From Aurantiacibacter spongiae (GTDB lineage Bacteria; Pseudomonadota; Alphaproteobacteria; Sphingomonadales; Sphingomonadaceae), in assembly GCF_003815535.1 (NCBI RefSeq), contig NZ_RPFZ01000001.1:434001-498000 (forward strand): a DNA stretch of 64,000 bases, given 5' to 3'. Within the stretch, counting starts at the first letter, position 1, and every line of letters starts with the position of its first letter. Both the position numbers and the translations under genes were made by a program. Shown here piece by piece: positions 1 through 8,713 of the stretch. The notes under the pieces were generated by a model. It was not told where the DNA came from and did no database searches. It was given only the letters and a program-made list of their open reading frames with translations.

Positions 1-284
1 TAATCGCGCGCGGCGTAGTAACTGAAGGCGCTCATCAACTGCGCGCGGCGCGCCCACGGGGAATACGGGTGCTGGCGCTCGACTTCGTCGAACAGGGCGG
101 CCGCGACCTTGAGATCACCCTTGTCGAGCCTGTCCTTGGCCGCGGTGTAGAGCGATTCCACGTCCCGCGCGACATAGGCGACGTCGGCATTCGCACTAGG
201 TCGACTACCCCCGCCGCATCCGGCGAGGAGGGCCGCGGAAACCGCGCAGCCAAGCGCGGCACGAAGGGCTTTGTTCGTGATCAT
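1..284 (-). CDS. bamD: BamD outer-membrane assembly lipoprotein, 5' part (cut by window edge)
   Basis: The minus strand reads an open frame from an ATG at 284 to the window edge (94 codons). It opens with a lipoprotein signal ending in the lipobox 'LLAGC' (Cys at residue 23) and continues with a TPR-like segment ('YTAAKDRLDKGDLKVAA', then 'EVERQHPYSPWARRAQL'), the pattern of BamD/YfiO. BamD is a lipoprotein of the Bam complex that folds beta-barrel proteins into the outer membrane. The rest of the gene lies outside the window. The fit of lipobox plus TPR is good, but only about a third of the protein is visible. Confidence 0.85.
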   Translation of the reverse strand, partial: MITNKALRAALGCAVSAALLAGCGGGSRPSANADVAYVARDVESLYTAAKDRLDKGDLKVAAALFDEVERQHPYSPWARRAQLMSAFSYYAARD

Positions 285-529
285 GGGTCAGCGCTATAGC
301 TACGCGTGCGCTGAACGCCAAGTGAAGTGCGCAGCGATCCACCGCGCGATCCACGCGGGCTGTCCGCGCCCCTGTCGGGTGGCGCCGCGACACTGATCGA
401 CGTGCATGATCCCCTCGCAGATGGAGGTTACCGCCTGCCGATCGGCGACTGCCTTTAATCGACTGGCATGCTCACCCACTGCTCTATCAAGGTAATACAG
501 TGGTGGGACGAGAAGGACGGAGAAAGACC

Positions 530-865
530 ATGACCCGCAGCCTGATTGCCACCGCCACTCTTGCCGCCCTGCTCTGCGTCGGCACCTCGCCGGCCGTTGC
601 GCGCGCGAACGAGACCGGATTGCGCAGCGTCGCGGTCTATACCGCGGATCTCGATATTGGCACCGCGAAAGATCAGCGGCGCCTGAGGCAACGTGTCGCA
701 CGCACTGCCCGCGACGTGTGCGGAATGAACGTCCAGGTGCCTGGCACGACCCTGCCGACGGCGCAGGCCAGGCGCTGCTACTTCGATAACCTGCGCAAGG
801 TCGACCGGCACATCGCGCAGGGCGCGGAGCGACGGGCGCAGTTCGCCTCGTCCAGACGCGACTGA
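530..865 (+). CDS. UrcA family secreted protein
   Basis: A protein of 111 aa starting at ATG 530, preceded by the purine-rich 'aaggacggagaaag'. A GTG at 500 is in frame but would add a charged tail before the signal peptide. Residues 1-25 form a Sec signal peptide ('SLIATATLAALLCVGTSP'). The mature part has the UrcA pattern: 'AVYTADLDIGTAKDQRRL' followed by 'RQRVARTARDVCG' and a second Cys in 'RRCYFDN'. UrcA-family proteins are common in sphingomonads and caulobacters and have no established function. The two cysteines could form a disulfide in the periplasm. It stands alone between bamD and the oxygenase operon. Confidence 0.75.
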   Translation: MTRSLIATATLAALLCVGTSPAVARANETGLRSVAVYTADLDIGTAKDQRRLRQRVARTARDVCGMNVQVPGTTLPTAQARRCYFDNLRKVDRHIAQGAERRAQFASSRRD

Positions 866-960
866 TCGATCCGGCGGGCCGGGCGCGCCTCCGATCAGCG
901 GGAGCGTCCGGCCGGCCGGCCACTGGTGCCAGCGGCCCGGTTTTCCTATAGGCGTGTGCG

Positions 961-1698
961 ATGACCAGATCGCTGTTTCGCCTCAACCCCGATCTCGACC
1001 GGGAAACGCTGGCCCGGGACTTCGCCCGCGACCGGCGGCTGCAGATCTCCGATATCCTTACCGACGAGACTGCACGAGAACTCAGAGCCATCATGATGGA
1101 GGCAACGCCCTGGGGGATCGCCGTCCAGGCCGGCGCCGATGCAGAACCCCGCTCATGGCCGGCCGACCAGCTGCGCGATCGCGCGGTCGGCAACGAGGTT
1201 GTCGAAATGGTCAGGCGGACCGACAAGGCCGCGGCGGAGCGCGATTACGCCTTCCGCTCCCACCGGTATTCGCTGGTCGAGGCGGTACAGAAGGGATGGG
1301 ATCCGGGGGGGCCCTACGAAATCCTTCTTGAGCATCTCAACGCGCCCGATTTCCTCGGGCTGATGCGCGAGGTGACGGGTATCGCAGAGCTGGCGAAGGC
1401 GGATGGCAATGCCAGTTGCTTCGGCCCCCAGCACTTCCTCGGACGGCATCAGGACAGTCACGTCGGTGAAGGCTGGCGCATCGCCTACGTCCTCAACATG
1501 ACGATCGACGACTGGTATCCGGACTGGGGCGGCTACCTCGTCTTCTTCGACGACAACGGCGATATGAAGAAGGGTTACATGCCCTGTTTCAACACGCTGA
1601 ACCTGTTTGCCGTGCCGCAGGCCCACGCGGTCACCTATGTCCCGCCTTTCGCGCCGAGAGGGCGGTACGCGATCAGCGGCTGGTTGCGCGACCGGTGA
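961..1698 (+). CDS. 2OG-Fe(II) oxygenase (prolyl 4-hydroxylase-like)
   Basis: A protein of 245 aa with the double-stranded beta-helix signature of 2-oxoglutarate/Fe(II) dioxygenases: proximal metal triad 'GRHQDSH' (His163, Asp165), distal His222 in 'QAHAVTYV', and the 2OG-binding Arg235 in 'GRYAISGW'. Such enzymes hydroxylate a C-H bond while decarboxylating 2-oxoglutarate. The substrate cannot be read from sequence. There is no signal peptide, so it is cytoplasmic. Its TGA overlaps the GTG of the next gene, making it the first member of a three-gene operon with a second 2OG oxygenase and a methyltransferase. Confidence 0.85.
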   Translation: MTRSLFRLNPDLDRETLARDFARDRRLQISDILTDETARELRAIMMEATPWGIAVQAGADAEPRSWPADQLRDRAVGNEVVEMVRRTDKAAAERDYAFRSHRYSLVEAVQKGWDPGGPYEILLEHLNAPDFLGLMREVTGIAELAKADGNASCFGPQHFLGRHQDSHVGEGWRIAYVLNMTIDDWYPDWGGYLVFFDDNGDMKKGYMPCFNTLNLFAVPQAHAVTYVPPFAPRGRYAISGWLRDR

Positions 1699-3383
1699 CG
1701 ACTGCCCCCGACGACTACCGCGTTCGCGCGCAGCGTCTGGCGCAGGCGGGGGATCGGCACGGCGCGCTCGAGGTGATGGCGCGGGGCGTTCAACAGCACC
1801 CCCGAGACGCCGCGATGGCCAACAGCGCGGGAAATGCAGCCATGCGGGCCGGGGCGTTCGAACGGGCGGAAGGCTTCTTCGCTCGCGCGTGCGATCTTGC
1901 TCGCGGCCATGTCGAATATGCGGTCAACCGGGCGATTGCGCTTGGTCGGCTGGAGCGGAACCGCGAAGCGCTGACCATTCTTTCTGCGATCGAAGGGCAC
2001 GCCGCCAGGGATGCCCGCTATTGTTCAACGCGGGCGACCGCGGCGCGCGGGGTGGGCGATCTGGCGCAGGCGGCTGCCTGGTACGATCGCAGCATCGCGC
2101 TCGCGCCGACCGGTGCGCGGGCGCTGCATGGCCGCGCGCGCATTGCCGTCGAGCGGGGCGAGGATGATGCCGTCGCCCGTTTCGAACGCGCTCTCGAGGT
2201 CAATGCTGGCGATGCGGAGGCATGGCTGGGACTGGCCGAAGCGCTGGATGCCGAGGGCAATTCCGCCCGCGCCGCGGACATCGCGGAACAGCTCGCCGCG
2301 CAGGCGCCGGGCTGGATACCGGCGCTGCGCTTCGCGGCGCAGTTGCGCCTGGCGCGGGGCGAGGACGACTTCGATCGCCCTTTCTCCCAGGCATCGATGG
2401 CCCGGCCGGACGATCCGGAAATCGCCGCAGAACATATCGCCGTTCTCGAACGACACGAGAAGTTCTCGGAAGCCCTCGAAAAAGCCGAGACCGCCTACCG
2501 GCGCTTTCCCGACGATCCACGCTTCGCGCTCCTGGCTGCTGACGCCGCCAGTACTGCGGGCAAGACCTGCCGGGCGGATGACCTGTTCGACCGGGTGCCG
2601 CCCGAAACGCCGGGACGCCGGCTTCTGGAGGCACGCCATCACCTTCGGCAAGGCCGGCCCGGGAAGACCGATGGCGTGCTGGAGCGTCTTCTTCGGGAGG
2701 AGCCCGACAATATCGGAGCCTGGGCCGTCCGCGACCTGGCCTGGCGGATGATGGATGACGACAGGGCCGAATGGCTGCACGGACAGGACGGTCTCGTCCA
2801 GATGGTCGAGCTACCCGCGGCCGACCTCGTTCTGGCCGGCACCGTTCCCCTGCTGCACGACCTGCACGACCACGCGGCGTTTCCGCTGGGTCAATCGCTT
2901 CGGGGTGGAACGCAGACGCGCGGCCGGCTGTTCGACCGGACCGAGCCGGCTTTGACACGGCTGCACGCTGCCCTTTGCGATGCACTCGTTGACTTCAGGA
3001 ACCGCCTTCCCCCGGCCGATCCCGATCACCCGCTGCTGCGCCACCGCGACGCGGGCTGGGTCATCGCGCGGGCCTGGTCGGTGCGCTTGTCGGGCGGCGG
3101 GGATCGTCATGCGGGCCATATCCACCCCGAGGGCATCGTTTCCTCCGCGCTTTACTGCGACCTTCCGGAACACGGCGACCCTTCGTCGCAAGACGGCTGG
3201 ATCGAACTTGGACGCCCGCCCCGCCATCTCGTCGACCTGCCGCCGCTCCGGACGCTCGAACCACGCAAGGGTAGGCTCGCTTTGTTTCCCAGCACGCTCT
3301 ACCACGGCACCCGCCCCTTTCCCTCCGGATGGCGAATGACGGTCGCGTTCGATGTCGCTCCGGCCAGCGAGGGCGAACCATGA
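1695..3383 (+). CDS. TPR-repeat protein fused to a C-terminal 2OG-Fe(II) oxygenase domain
   Basis: A protein of 562 aa from GTG 1695, overlapping the previous stop by four bases (GTGA). Residues 1 to about 330 are TPR-like helical repeats ('AQAAAWYDRSIALAPTGARA', 'AVARFERALEVNAGDAEAWL'). The C-terminal ~200 residues match the 2OG-Fe(II)_5 type (PF13759): 'HAGHIHP' at 472-478, 'SSALYCDLPE', distal His537 in 'LYHGTRPF', then 'WRMTVAFDV'. A TPR arm on an oxygenase suggests the substrate is a protein or peptide held by the repeats, which is inference. It is translationally coupled on both sides. Confidence 0.85.
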   Translation: MTTAPDDYRVRAQRLAQAGDRHGALEVMARGVQQHPRDAAMANSAGNAAMRAGAFERAEGFFARACDLARGHVEYAVNRAIALGRLERNREALTILSAIEGHAARDARYCSTRATAARGVGDLAQAAAWYDRSIALAPTGARALHGRARIAVERGEDDAVARFERALEVNAGDAEAWLGLAEALDAEGNSARAADIAEQLAAQAPGWIPALRFAAQLRLARGEDDFDRPFSQASMARPDDPEIAAEHIAVLERHEKFSEALEKAETAYRRFPDDPRFALLAADAASTAGKTCRADDLFDRVPPETPGRRLLEARHHLRQGRPGKTDGVLERLLREEPDNIGAWAVRDLAWRMMDDDRAEWLHGQDGLVQMVELPAADLVLAGTVPLLHDLHDHAAFPLGQSLRGGTQTRGRLFDRTEPALTRLHAALCDALVDFRNRLPPADPDHPLLRHRDAGWVIARAWSVRLSGGGDRHAGHIHPEGIVSSALYCDLPEHGDPSSQDGWIELGRPPRHLVDLPPLRTLEPRKGRLALFPSTLYHGTRPFPSGWRMTVAFDVAPASEGEP

Positions 3384-4297
3384 CCTCGAATGTTCATGAC
3401 GCCTGGACCACGTTCTGGGAGCGCGACGCCCTGCACAGAAAAAGCGGCCGCAGACGCGATCCGGAGGGATGGAAGGGCATCGGTGCGGTTCAGACTGGCG
3501 TCTGGCAGACCTTCGCACGGCGCCTAGACAAGGGCGTCAGGGTGCTCGACATCGCAACCGGTGACGGGCGGGTGCTGGGCGATATTCAGAGCGCCCGCCG
3601 CGATCTGAAGCTGGTCGGCACGGACCGCGCCGCCGCCCTTCCCGAAGGCCCGCGCGGGGTAAGGTTGCGCGGCGGGGTACGGATGGAAAAGCTGCCCTTC
3701 CCCGACACGCGCTTCGCCGCCGTCACCAGCCAGTTCGGCTTCGAATATGGTGACATGCCGGTTATCGCGAAGGAGATCGCCCGCGTGCTGCGCCCCGGGG
3801 GCACGGTCGCGATCATGTCGCATCGGCTCGACGGGCCGATTGTCGCGCATAACCGCGCGCGTCTGGCTCAGATCGCCTGGGCGATCGAGGAACAGGATCT
3901 GCCCGAGATTGCCCGCAGGAACCAGCGCTTGCGAGAGATGGGCGTTGCGGCCCTGCCGCCCGAGATCGCCAGCGCTCCCGAACGCGGGGCGCAGGCGTTC
4001 GGACCGCAATCGGCGGCTTGGGAGATCGCCGAGGCCATTCGCCAAAGCATCGTCATGGGCCGCCAGGACGCGCCGCAAAACGTCATCGCCCTGATCGACG
4101 ACATCGTCGCCCAGGCGATGAACGAGCGCGGTCGCATTGCTTCGCTCGAAATTGCTGCCAGGGCTGCCGATAATGGTGAAGGCGTGGTCAGGGCGCTAAT
4201 GCAGGCCGGACTGACCATAGGACAGCGCGAGCAACTGCGTGATCCGCATAGCGGGCAATTCTTCGCCGATTTCATTAAGGCGACGCTCCCCAAATAG
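3380..4297 (+). CDS. Class I SAM-dependent methyltransferase
   Basis: A protein of 305 aa from ATG 3380, overlapping the previous stop TGA (ATGA). The open frame extends upstream, but the coupled ATG is the natural start. Motif I 'VLDIATGDGRVL' (residues 55-66), an acidic residue in 'LVGTDRA', and the post-I 'EIARVLRPGGTVAIMSH' identify a Rossmann-fold class I methyltransferase of the Methyltransf_11/25 kind. The C-terminal ~130 residues are helical and have no recognised motif. The substrate is unknown. The overlap with the two oxygenase genes suggests one modification pathway. Confidence 0.85.
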   Translation: MTSNVHDAWTTFWERDALHRKSGRRRDPEGWKGIGAVQTGVWQTFARRLDKGVRVLDIATGDGRVLGDIQSARRDLKLVGTDRAAALPEGPRGVRLRGGVRMEKLPFPDTRFAAVTSQFGFEYGDMPVIAKEIARVLRPGGTVAIMSHRLDGPIVAHNRARLAQIAWAIEEQDLPEIARRNQRLREMGVAALPPEIASAPERGAQAFGPQSAAWEIAEAIRQSIVMGRQDAPQNVIALIDDIVAQAMNERGRIASLEIAARAADNGEGVVRALMQAGLTIGQREQLRDPHSGQFFADFIKATLPK

Positions 4298-4366
4298 GTG
4301 CTGACGCCCCGCCAGACAGAGACTTCAAGGGTGACGCACTCCCCGCGCGATCGCCGACCTCCCTAC

Positions 4367-4407
4367 GAAAAGGGGCGGGAGACCCGGAGGTCCCCCGCCC
4401 TTTCTTT
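4367..4407. terminator. Bidirectional intrinsic terminator between convergent genes
   Basis: The arms 'aaaaggggcgggagacc' and 'ggtcccccgcccttt' pair almost fully (one bulge) around a short 'cgga' loop. They are flanked by A residues on one side and 'tttctttc' on the other. It lies between the end of the methyltransferase (4297) and the end of the TonB receptor (4433), so it can stop transcription from both directions. Confidence 0.75.
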
Positions 4408-4432
4408 CGGACTATCGCCCGGCCGGTTCAGC

Positions 4433-7336
4433 TTAGAAGCGGAACAGGACCGATGCGAAGAAGTCGCGGCCCAGCACGTCGTAGACGGTCGGCCAGGTAT
4501 TGGCCTGCTCGGCATTGTTGCGGTCGCCCAGCAGCAGCGAGTTGGTGTTGTTGGTCACCACCCCGTTGGCATCGAACACCGGCGTGGACGGCAGCGTGTC
4601 GAAGATGTTCAGCACACCGGCCGTCAGGCGGACGTTCTCGTTGAAGTCGAACGACAGCGTCAGGTCGAGCAGGTCGTAGGCGCTGATCCGTTCCACGAAG
4701 TAATCCGTGGCGGGATCGTCGTCGTTGACTGCCGACAGGTGGCGCCAGCGGAACGAGGTCGTCAGCGGCCCGTCGGTGAACGTCGCGCGCGAGGTCCACT
4801 TGAACGACGGGGTCGGCGCACCGCAGGTCACGCCGAACTTGCCGGCGCAGCGGATGACGTTGTCCGGATCGTTCTGATCGGGGGCGGTGTCCGCCTTCTC
4901 GAACCAGGTGCCGAGGAACGACAGCTCGAGATCCTGCTCGCCGGTATCGGTGAACAGCGAGAACGGGATCGGCATCGAATACGCCATCTGCAGGTCGATG
5001 CCCGAGGTGGCGAGTTCGGCGACGTTCGCACCGCCAAGCTGCGGCGAGTTCGTCCGGCTGAACGAACCGTCCGGGTTACGCGTGTTGACGAAGCCGGCAC
5101 ACCGCGGATCGTTGAGGTCCCCCGCGGTGAGATAGCACAGGTCCAGCGACGTCTGCAGACCGATGGTCTGAATGGCGTCGTCGACGGTGATGTCGAAATA
5201 GTCCGCCGTCAGCGTGAAGCCCGGGACGAAGCGCGGCTGCAGCACGACACCGAAGGTGTAGCTGTCCGACGTTTCTTCCTGGAGGTTCGGGTTGCCGCCG
5301 ACCTGCACCTGAATCTGCGAGTCGGGCTGGATGCCGGGGGTGCCGACACTGCCGGCCGGAACGCCGTTCGCGATGCACAGGTCACGCAGAGCGCCGGAGG
5401 TGGCCGCCGAGGTGGAGCACGGATCCGTCGCCTGCGGGAAGTTCACGAACGAACCGGCGAACAATTCCGCCACGTTCGGGGCGCGAACCGCACGCTGGTA
5501 CTGACCACGGAAGGTGATGTCCGGGGTCGGGGCGATCTCGATACCGCCGGCATAGGTCCACACGCCGCCGACCGCGTCGAGCGAATAGTCGGAATACCGA
5601 CCGGCGCCCGACAGTTCCACACGGAAACCGCTCTCGGTCTCGAACGGGACGTTCAGCTCGCCGAACACCTCCTTGACGTTGTAGCCGCCCTGGGTCGGTT
5701 CACCGGCGTTGAAGCCGGCGACGTCGCCCGAGGCGAGGAACGTGTCGGGGATGAAGCGCGAGGCGACCTCACGGTATTCGGTACCCAGCGCGAAGCCGAC
5801 CGCCTCGGCCGTACCCAGACGGAAGTCGCCGAACGTGCCCGACACTGCGGCGGAAGCCACCTGCAGTTCGGACTCGTCGCCGTTCTGGGCCTGGATGATG
5901 AACGAATCCACCTGGTCCTGCGTCAGCGAGTTCAGGCCGAACACGTTGATCGGAATTCCGCCATTGGCGACGGCGGTGCCGTCGAGGCCGGCGATGAACT
6001 TCGACAGCGAGGCGTTGCCCTGCTGGATGTTCGCATTCCGGGTGCGCGCATACAGGTAGTAGGCGTCGTAGCTCAGGTAGTTGCCGATCGGGCCGCGGAT
6101 ACCGCCGACCACGCGGAAGGCGTTACGCTCGTCCTGGTTAAGGCGCGGACCGGCCTCGAGCAGGCGACGGTTGACCTGGAACAGGACGGCGCCGTCATTC
6201 GCCTGATCGCCGGTTTCGGTCGCATCGATCTGGCGAAGGTCGGCGACCACGCTCGGATCGAGGAACTGCGACAGCGAATCGATGTCGAGGTTCGCGTTGA
6301 CCTGGATCGGGGTCGGCGCCAGCGCCGCGTTCACCTGGTTGTTGACGTAGCTGACCTCGGTGTAGGCCTCGAGGAACGGGAACACCTCGTAGCTGGCATA
6401 GCCGCCGAGCAGGTAGCGGTCCTGCGGCAGCTGCAGGTAGTTGACCGGGGCGAAGTTGTAGGCATCGGCACCGGTGTAGGGGCGCGCGCTGCCGGCCGGA
6501 TCGAACAGGAAGTTGCCGCCGCCCGCGAACTGCGTGCCGGCGAGCGAACCGTTGCCCTGATAGTTGACGCGCGATTCCGGAATGAAGGACGAACCGCCCT
6601 GCACCAGCGGGTCGCCGCCCAGGTTGAAGGCCGAGAACTCGCGGTCGGCCTGGAAGACCGGCTTGCGGTTGTAGTACTCGCCGTAGACGGTGACGTTACC
6701 GCGGCCATCGGCGAAGTCGCTGCCGATCGCGCCAGTGATCTCGTACCGGTCGCCATCGCCGCGGTCGGTGATCGAGTACTGACCGCCGAATTCGATGCCG
6801 TTCACTTCCTTCAGGCGGAAGTTGACGACGCCGGCCAGAGCGTCCGAACCGTAGACGGCCGACGCACCGCCCGTCACCACGTCGACGCTGTCGATGAGGA
6901 AGGACGGGATGGTGTTGAGATCGACGATCTGGTTGGTATCGTAGAACATCCAGCGGCGACCGTTGACGAGCACGAGGGTGCGCTCCTCGCCCAGACCGCG
7001 CAGGTTCAGCGATGCGGTGCCGTTGCCGGGGTTGTTCGAGTTGGAGGTGATGCCAGGAACGACCTGCGGCAGGGTGTTGACGACGTTCTCGACGTTCACC
7101 GTGCCCGACAGTTCGAATTCCTCGTCCTGCACGACGGCGACCGGGGCGGCGGTCTCGACGTTGCGGCGCTGAATGCGCGAACCGGTGACGACGATCGCCT
7201 CCCCGGGGGTGGACGCGCCCGGCTCGGTCGCCGGTTCGGTCATGCCGTCATCCTGCGCGTAGACCGGGGCGGAAAGCATGGCGGTCGCCATGATCGTGCC
7301 GGTCAGCAGGGAGACCTTTTTCCTGATAATCTGCAT
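4433..7336 (-). CDS. TonB-dependent outer-membrane receptor
   Basis: A protein of 967 aa. The start is ATG 7336, with 'aggag' eight bases upstream; a TTG one codon earlier is less likely. Features are a signal peptide ending 'SAPVYAQ', a TonB-box-like 'GEAIVVTGSRI' near residue 47, a plug domain ('TLVLVNGRRW', 'VDVVTGGASAVYGSDAL', 'GVVNFRL'), a 22-strand barrel region with 'AVRAPNVAELFAG' and 'NLQEETSDSYTFG', and a terminal Phe ('FASVLFRF') typical of BAM substrates. It should import a ligand across the outer membrane using TonB energy. The ligand is unknown. It belongs to the large sphingomonad receptor type often tied to plant- or peptide-derived substrates. Confidence 0.92.
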   Translation of the reverse strand: MQIIRKKVSLLTGTIMATAMLSAPVYAQDDGMTEPATEPGASTPGEAIVVTGSRIQRRNVETAAPVAVVQDEEFELSGTVNVENVVNTLPQVVPGITSNSNNPGNGTASLNLRGLGEERTLVLVNGRRWMFYDTNQIVDLNTIPSFLIDSVDVVTGGASAVYGSDALAGVVNFRLKEVNGIEFGGQYSITDRGDGDRYEITGAIGSDFADGRGNVTVYGEYYNRKPVFQADREFSAFNLGGDPLVQGGSSFIPESRVNYQGNGSLAGTQFAGGGNFLFDPAGSARPYTGADAYNFAPVNYLQLPQDRYLLGGYASYEVFPFLEAYTEVSYVNNQVNAALAPTPIQVNANLDIDSLSQFLDPSVVADLRQIDATETGDQANDGAVLFQVNRRLLEAGPRLNQDERNAFRVVGGIRGPIGNYLSYDAYYLYARTRNANIQQGNASLSKFIAGLDGTAVANGGIPINVFGLNSLTQDQVDSFIIQAQNGDESELQVASAAVSGTFGDFRLGTAEAVGFALGTEYREVASRFIPDTFLASGDVAGFNAGEPTQGGYNVKEVFGELNVPFETESGFRVELSGAGRYSDYSLDAVGGVWTYAGGIEIAPTPDITFRGQYQRAVRAPNVAELFAGSFVNFPQATDPCSTSAATSGALRDLCIANGVPAGSVGTPGIQPDSQIQVQVGGNPNLQEETSDSYTFGVVLQPRFVPGFTLTADYFDITVDDAIQTIGLQTSLDLCYLTAGDLNDPRCAGFVNTRNPDGSFSRTNSPQLGGANVAELATSGIDLQMAYSMPIPFSLFTDTGEQDLELSFLGTWFEKADTAPDQNDPDNVIRCAGKFGVTCGAPTPSFKWTSRATFTDGPLTTSFRWRHLSAVNDDDPATDYFVERISAYDLLDLTLSFDFNENVRLTAGVLNIFDTLPSTPVFDANGVVTNNTNSLLLGDRNNAEQANTWPTVYDVLGRDFFASVLFRF

Positions 7337-7583
7337 CAATTAGCTCCTGGTAAGAGGGCAAACTTGCCGAAAGGGCGGGCGCCCGACGTGTCGCGTGTCG
7401 TGCGATGGCCGTGCCTGTCGTCCGGCCCCACCTTTCTGATTGCGCCAAAAGCACAAACACGACGCACTGCACAATCGTCGATCACCCGGCGGCCTCACGT
7501 CGACAAATGCTGTGACATTTTTGAAACAATGCGCCGTTCATGCGAATGACGGAAACCGGACGGCCCGCGCTCGATACCGGGAA

Positions 7584-7591
7584 TTAACCAT
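7584..7591 (+). promoter_or_regulatory. Candidate CtrA half-site upstream of Flp pilin 1
   Basis: 'ttaaccat' matches the 8-mer half-site reported for CtrA in alphaproteobacteria. It lies 39 bases upstream of the first Flp pilin ATG. CtrA control of pilin genes is established in Caulobacter, but binding here is inference from an 8-mer. Confidence 0.4.
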
Positions 7592-7629
7592 TCGCGGCCT
7601 AGGCTCGCGCCATTCGAGGGAGACTGCGA

Positions 7630-7815
7630 ATGATAACGGCAAGACCAACAAGCGCGATCTGGCACGACGAGACGGGCGCAACCGCTATCGAGTACGGCCT
7701 GATCGCCGCCCTCATCGCTGTAGCCCTGGCCGGCGTGATGATGTCACTCGGCGACAAGGTGGAGACGCAATATGAAGGCGTCGGCGACAAGTACAGCGAA
7801 GCGGCGAACAACTGA
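7630..7815 (+). CDS. Flp family type IVb pilin (copy 1)
   Basis: A protein of 61 aa starting at ATG 7630 with 'gagggag' upstream. It has a short cytoplasmic leader, then the prepilin peptidase site and hydrophobic helix 'GATAIEYGLIAALIAVAL' (cleavage expected after Gly16, with conserved Glu+5 and Tyr+6), and a short polar tail. Flp pilins are the major subunit of Tad/Flp pili used in adhesion. No tad/cpa assembly genes are in the window. It pairs with a second pilin 127 bases downstream with the same core. Confidence 0.93.
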   Translation: MITARPTSAIWHDETGATAIEYGLIAALIAVALAGVMMSLGDKVETQYEGVGDKYSEAANN

Positions 7816-7843
7816 ACGGCGCGCTGACGCGATCACGCGGGCG

Positions 7844-7851
7844 TTAACCAG
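7844..7851 (+). promoter_or_regulatory. Candidate CtrA half-site upstream of Flp pilin 2
   Basis: 'ttaaccag' differs from the CtrA 8-mer by one base. It lies 91 bases before the second pilin ATG, in an otherwise featureless intergenic stretch. The parallel with the site before pilin 1 is the main support. Confidence 0.28.
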
Positions 7852-7942
7852 TTTTCTCAGGAGCGAATTCACCAGCACCGGGTGATGCAGGCGTCATCGG
7901 TCCCCGGGGGATCGTCCCGATCACAGCGAAGGAAGCACAGTC

Positions 7943-8128
7943 ATGTTCGCCATCTTTCACGACCTCGCTCGAGACGAGCAGGGCGCGACCGCCATCGAAT
8001 ACGGCCTGATCGCCGCCCTGATCGCCGTTGCCGCGATTACCGCCCTGCAATCGCTGGGCAACGAATTGTCGGCCACGTTCAACAATGTCGACACCGAACT
8101 GCAGACCGCCAACCAGACGAATCAGTAG
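7943..8128 (+). CDS. Flp family type IVb pilin (copy 2)
   Basis: A protein of 61 aa from ATG 7943. Leader 'MFAIFHDLARDEQG' is followed by 'ATAIEYGLIAALIAVAAI', the same processed N-terminus as copy 1. The mature tails differ ('SLGNELSATFNNVDTEL' here). This suggests two pilins that share one secretion and processing machine but expose different surfaces, or a pilin and a minor pilin. Intergenic spacing allows separate transcription from copy 1. Confidence 0.93.
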   Translation: MFAIFHDLARDEQGATAIEYGLIAALIAVAAITALQSLGNELSATFNNVDTELQTANQTNQ

Positions 8129-8299
8129 GTCGCCACACGATATTGCGGCTTGCCGGCCGGCCAATCTTTAGGCTTAGGAAAGTCCCGCTCACGGCCGCGA
8201 TGGCGACTATTTGGTATAGCTTCGAAGTCCTGCGTGATCTTGCGAATTGACCCGCGATGGGTTTCGCAGGATCACCGGGCTCGAAGTGGAACCAGAACA

Positions 8300-8551
8300 A
8301 TGACCGATCGAATTTCCGGCGAGATCGCAAACCTCAAGAGCGATCGTCGCGCGTTTCTTGCTGCCTGCGGCAAATATTCCGCCACGGTGCCTCCGGTGAT
8401 GACGGCGCTGCTTTCGACCTCCCTGTCCTCGCCAGCCATCGCCAAGTCGGGCGGCGGCGATACCGGTATCAAGGGCGGCGCCGACATCGGCGCGAAGGGT
8501 GCCGACGGGGGGAAGAAGGGCGCCGACGGCGGCAAGACAGGCGGCCACTAG
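8300..8551 (+). CDS. Small Tat/leader-like peptide with Gly-rich tail (copy 1)
   Basis: A protein of 83 aa from ATG 8300. Residues 14-53 are a core shared almost exactly with the gene at 8714: 'SDRRAFLAACGKYSATVPP', then 'MT.LLSTSLSSPAIAKSGGG'. 'DRRAFL' resembles a twin-arginine signal (RRxFL), the stretch up to 'PAIA' could be a weak h-region, and AIA (46-48) could be a signal peptidase site. The tail (about 30 aa) is almost only Gly, Ala, Asp, Lys with repeats of 'GADGGK'/'GAKGADGGK'. Either it is a Tat-exported Gly-rich peptide or a RiPP-type precursor with leader plus core; context (PqqD-like/kinase and nucleotidyltransferase genes downstream) favours a modified peptide. Function unknown. 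Confidence 0.7.
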   Translation: MTDRISGEIANLKSDRRAFLAACGKYSATVPPVMTALLSTSLSSPAIAKSGGGDTGIKGGADIGAKGADGGKKGADGGKTGGH

Positions 8552-8713
8552 GCCTCCTGTCAGACCCCCTTTTCGCGCGTCCGTGCGCAGCGTCGTTTAA
8601 GTCTTAAGGATCACTCGCGCCTATCAAACAGGGTTAACGCATCGTACCGATTGCCGAATTGACGGCGCGGTTCCCGACGGCGAAACTGGCTCGAACCGAA
8701 CGGAGCAGCTATC

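Noticed and set aside
4298-7549. A very long plus-strand open frame (1083 codons) over the TonB receptor
   Set aside because: It is antisense to a clear receptor gene. High GC3 leaves the opposite strand open, and its translation is Arg/Val/Gly/Asp-rich without domain motifs.
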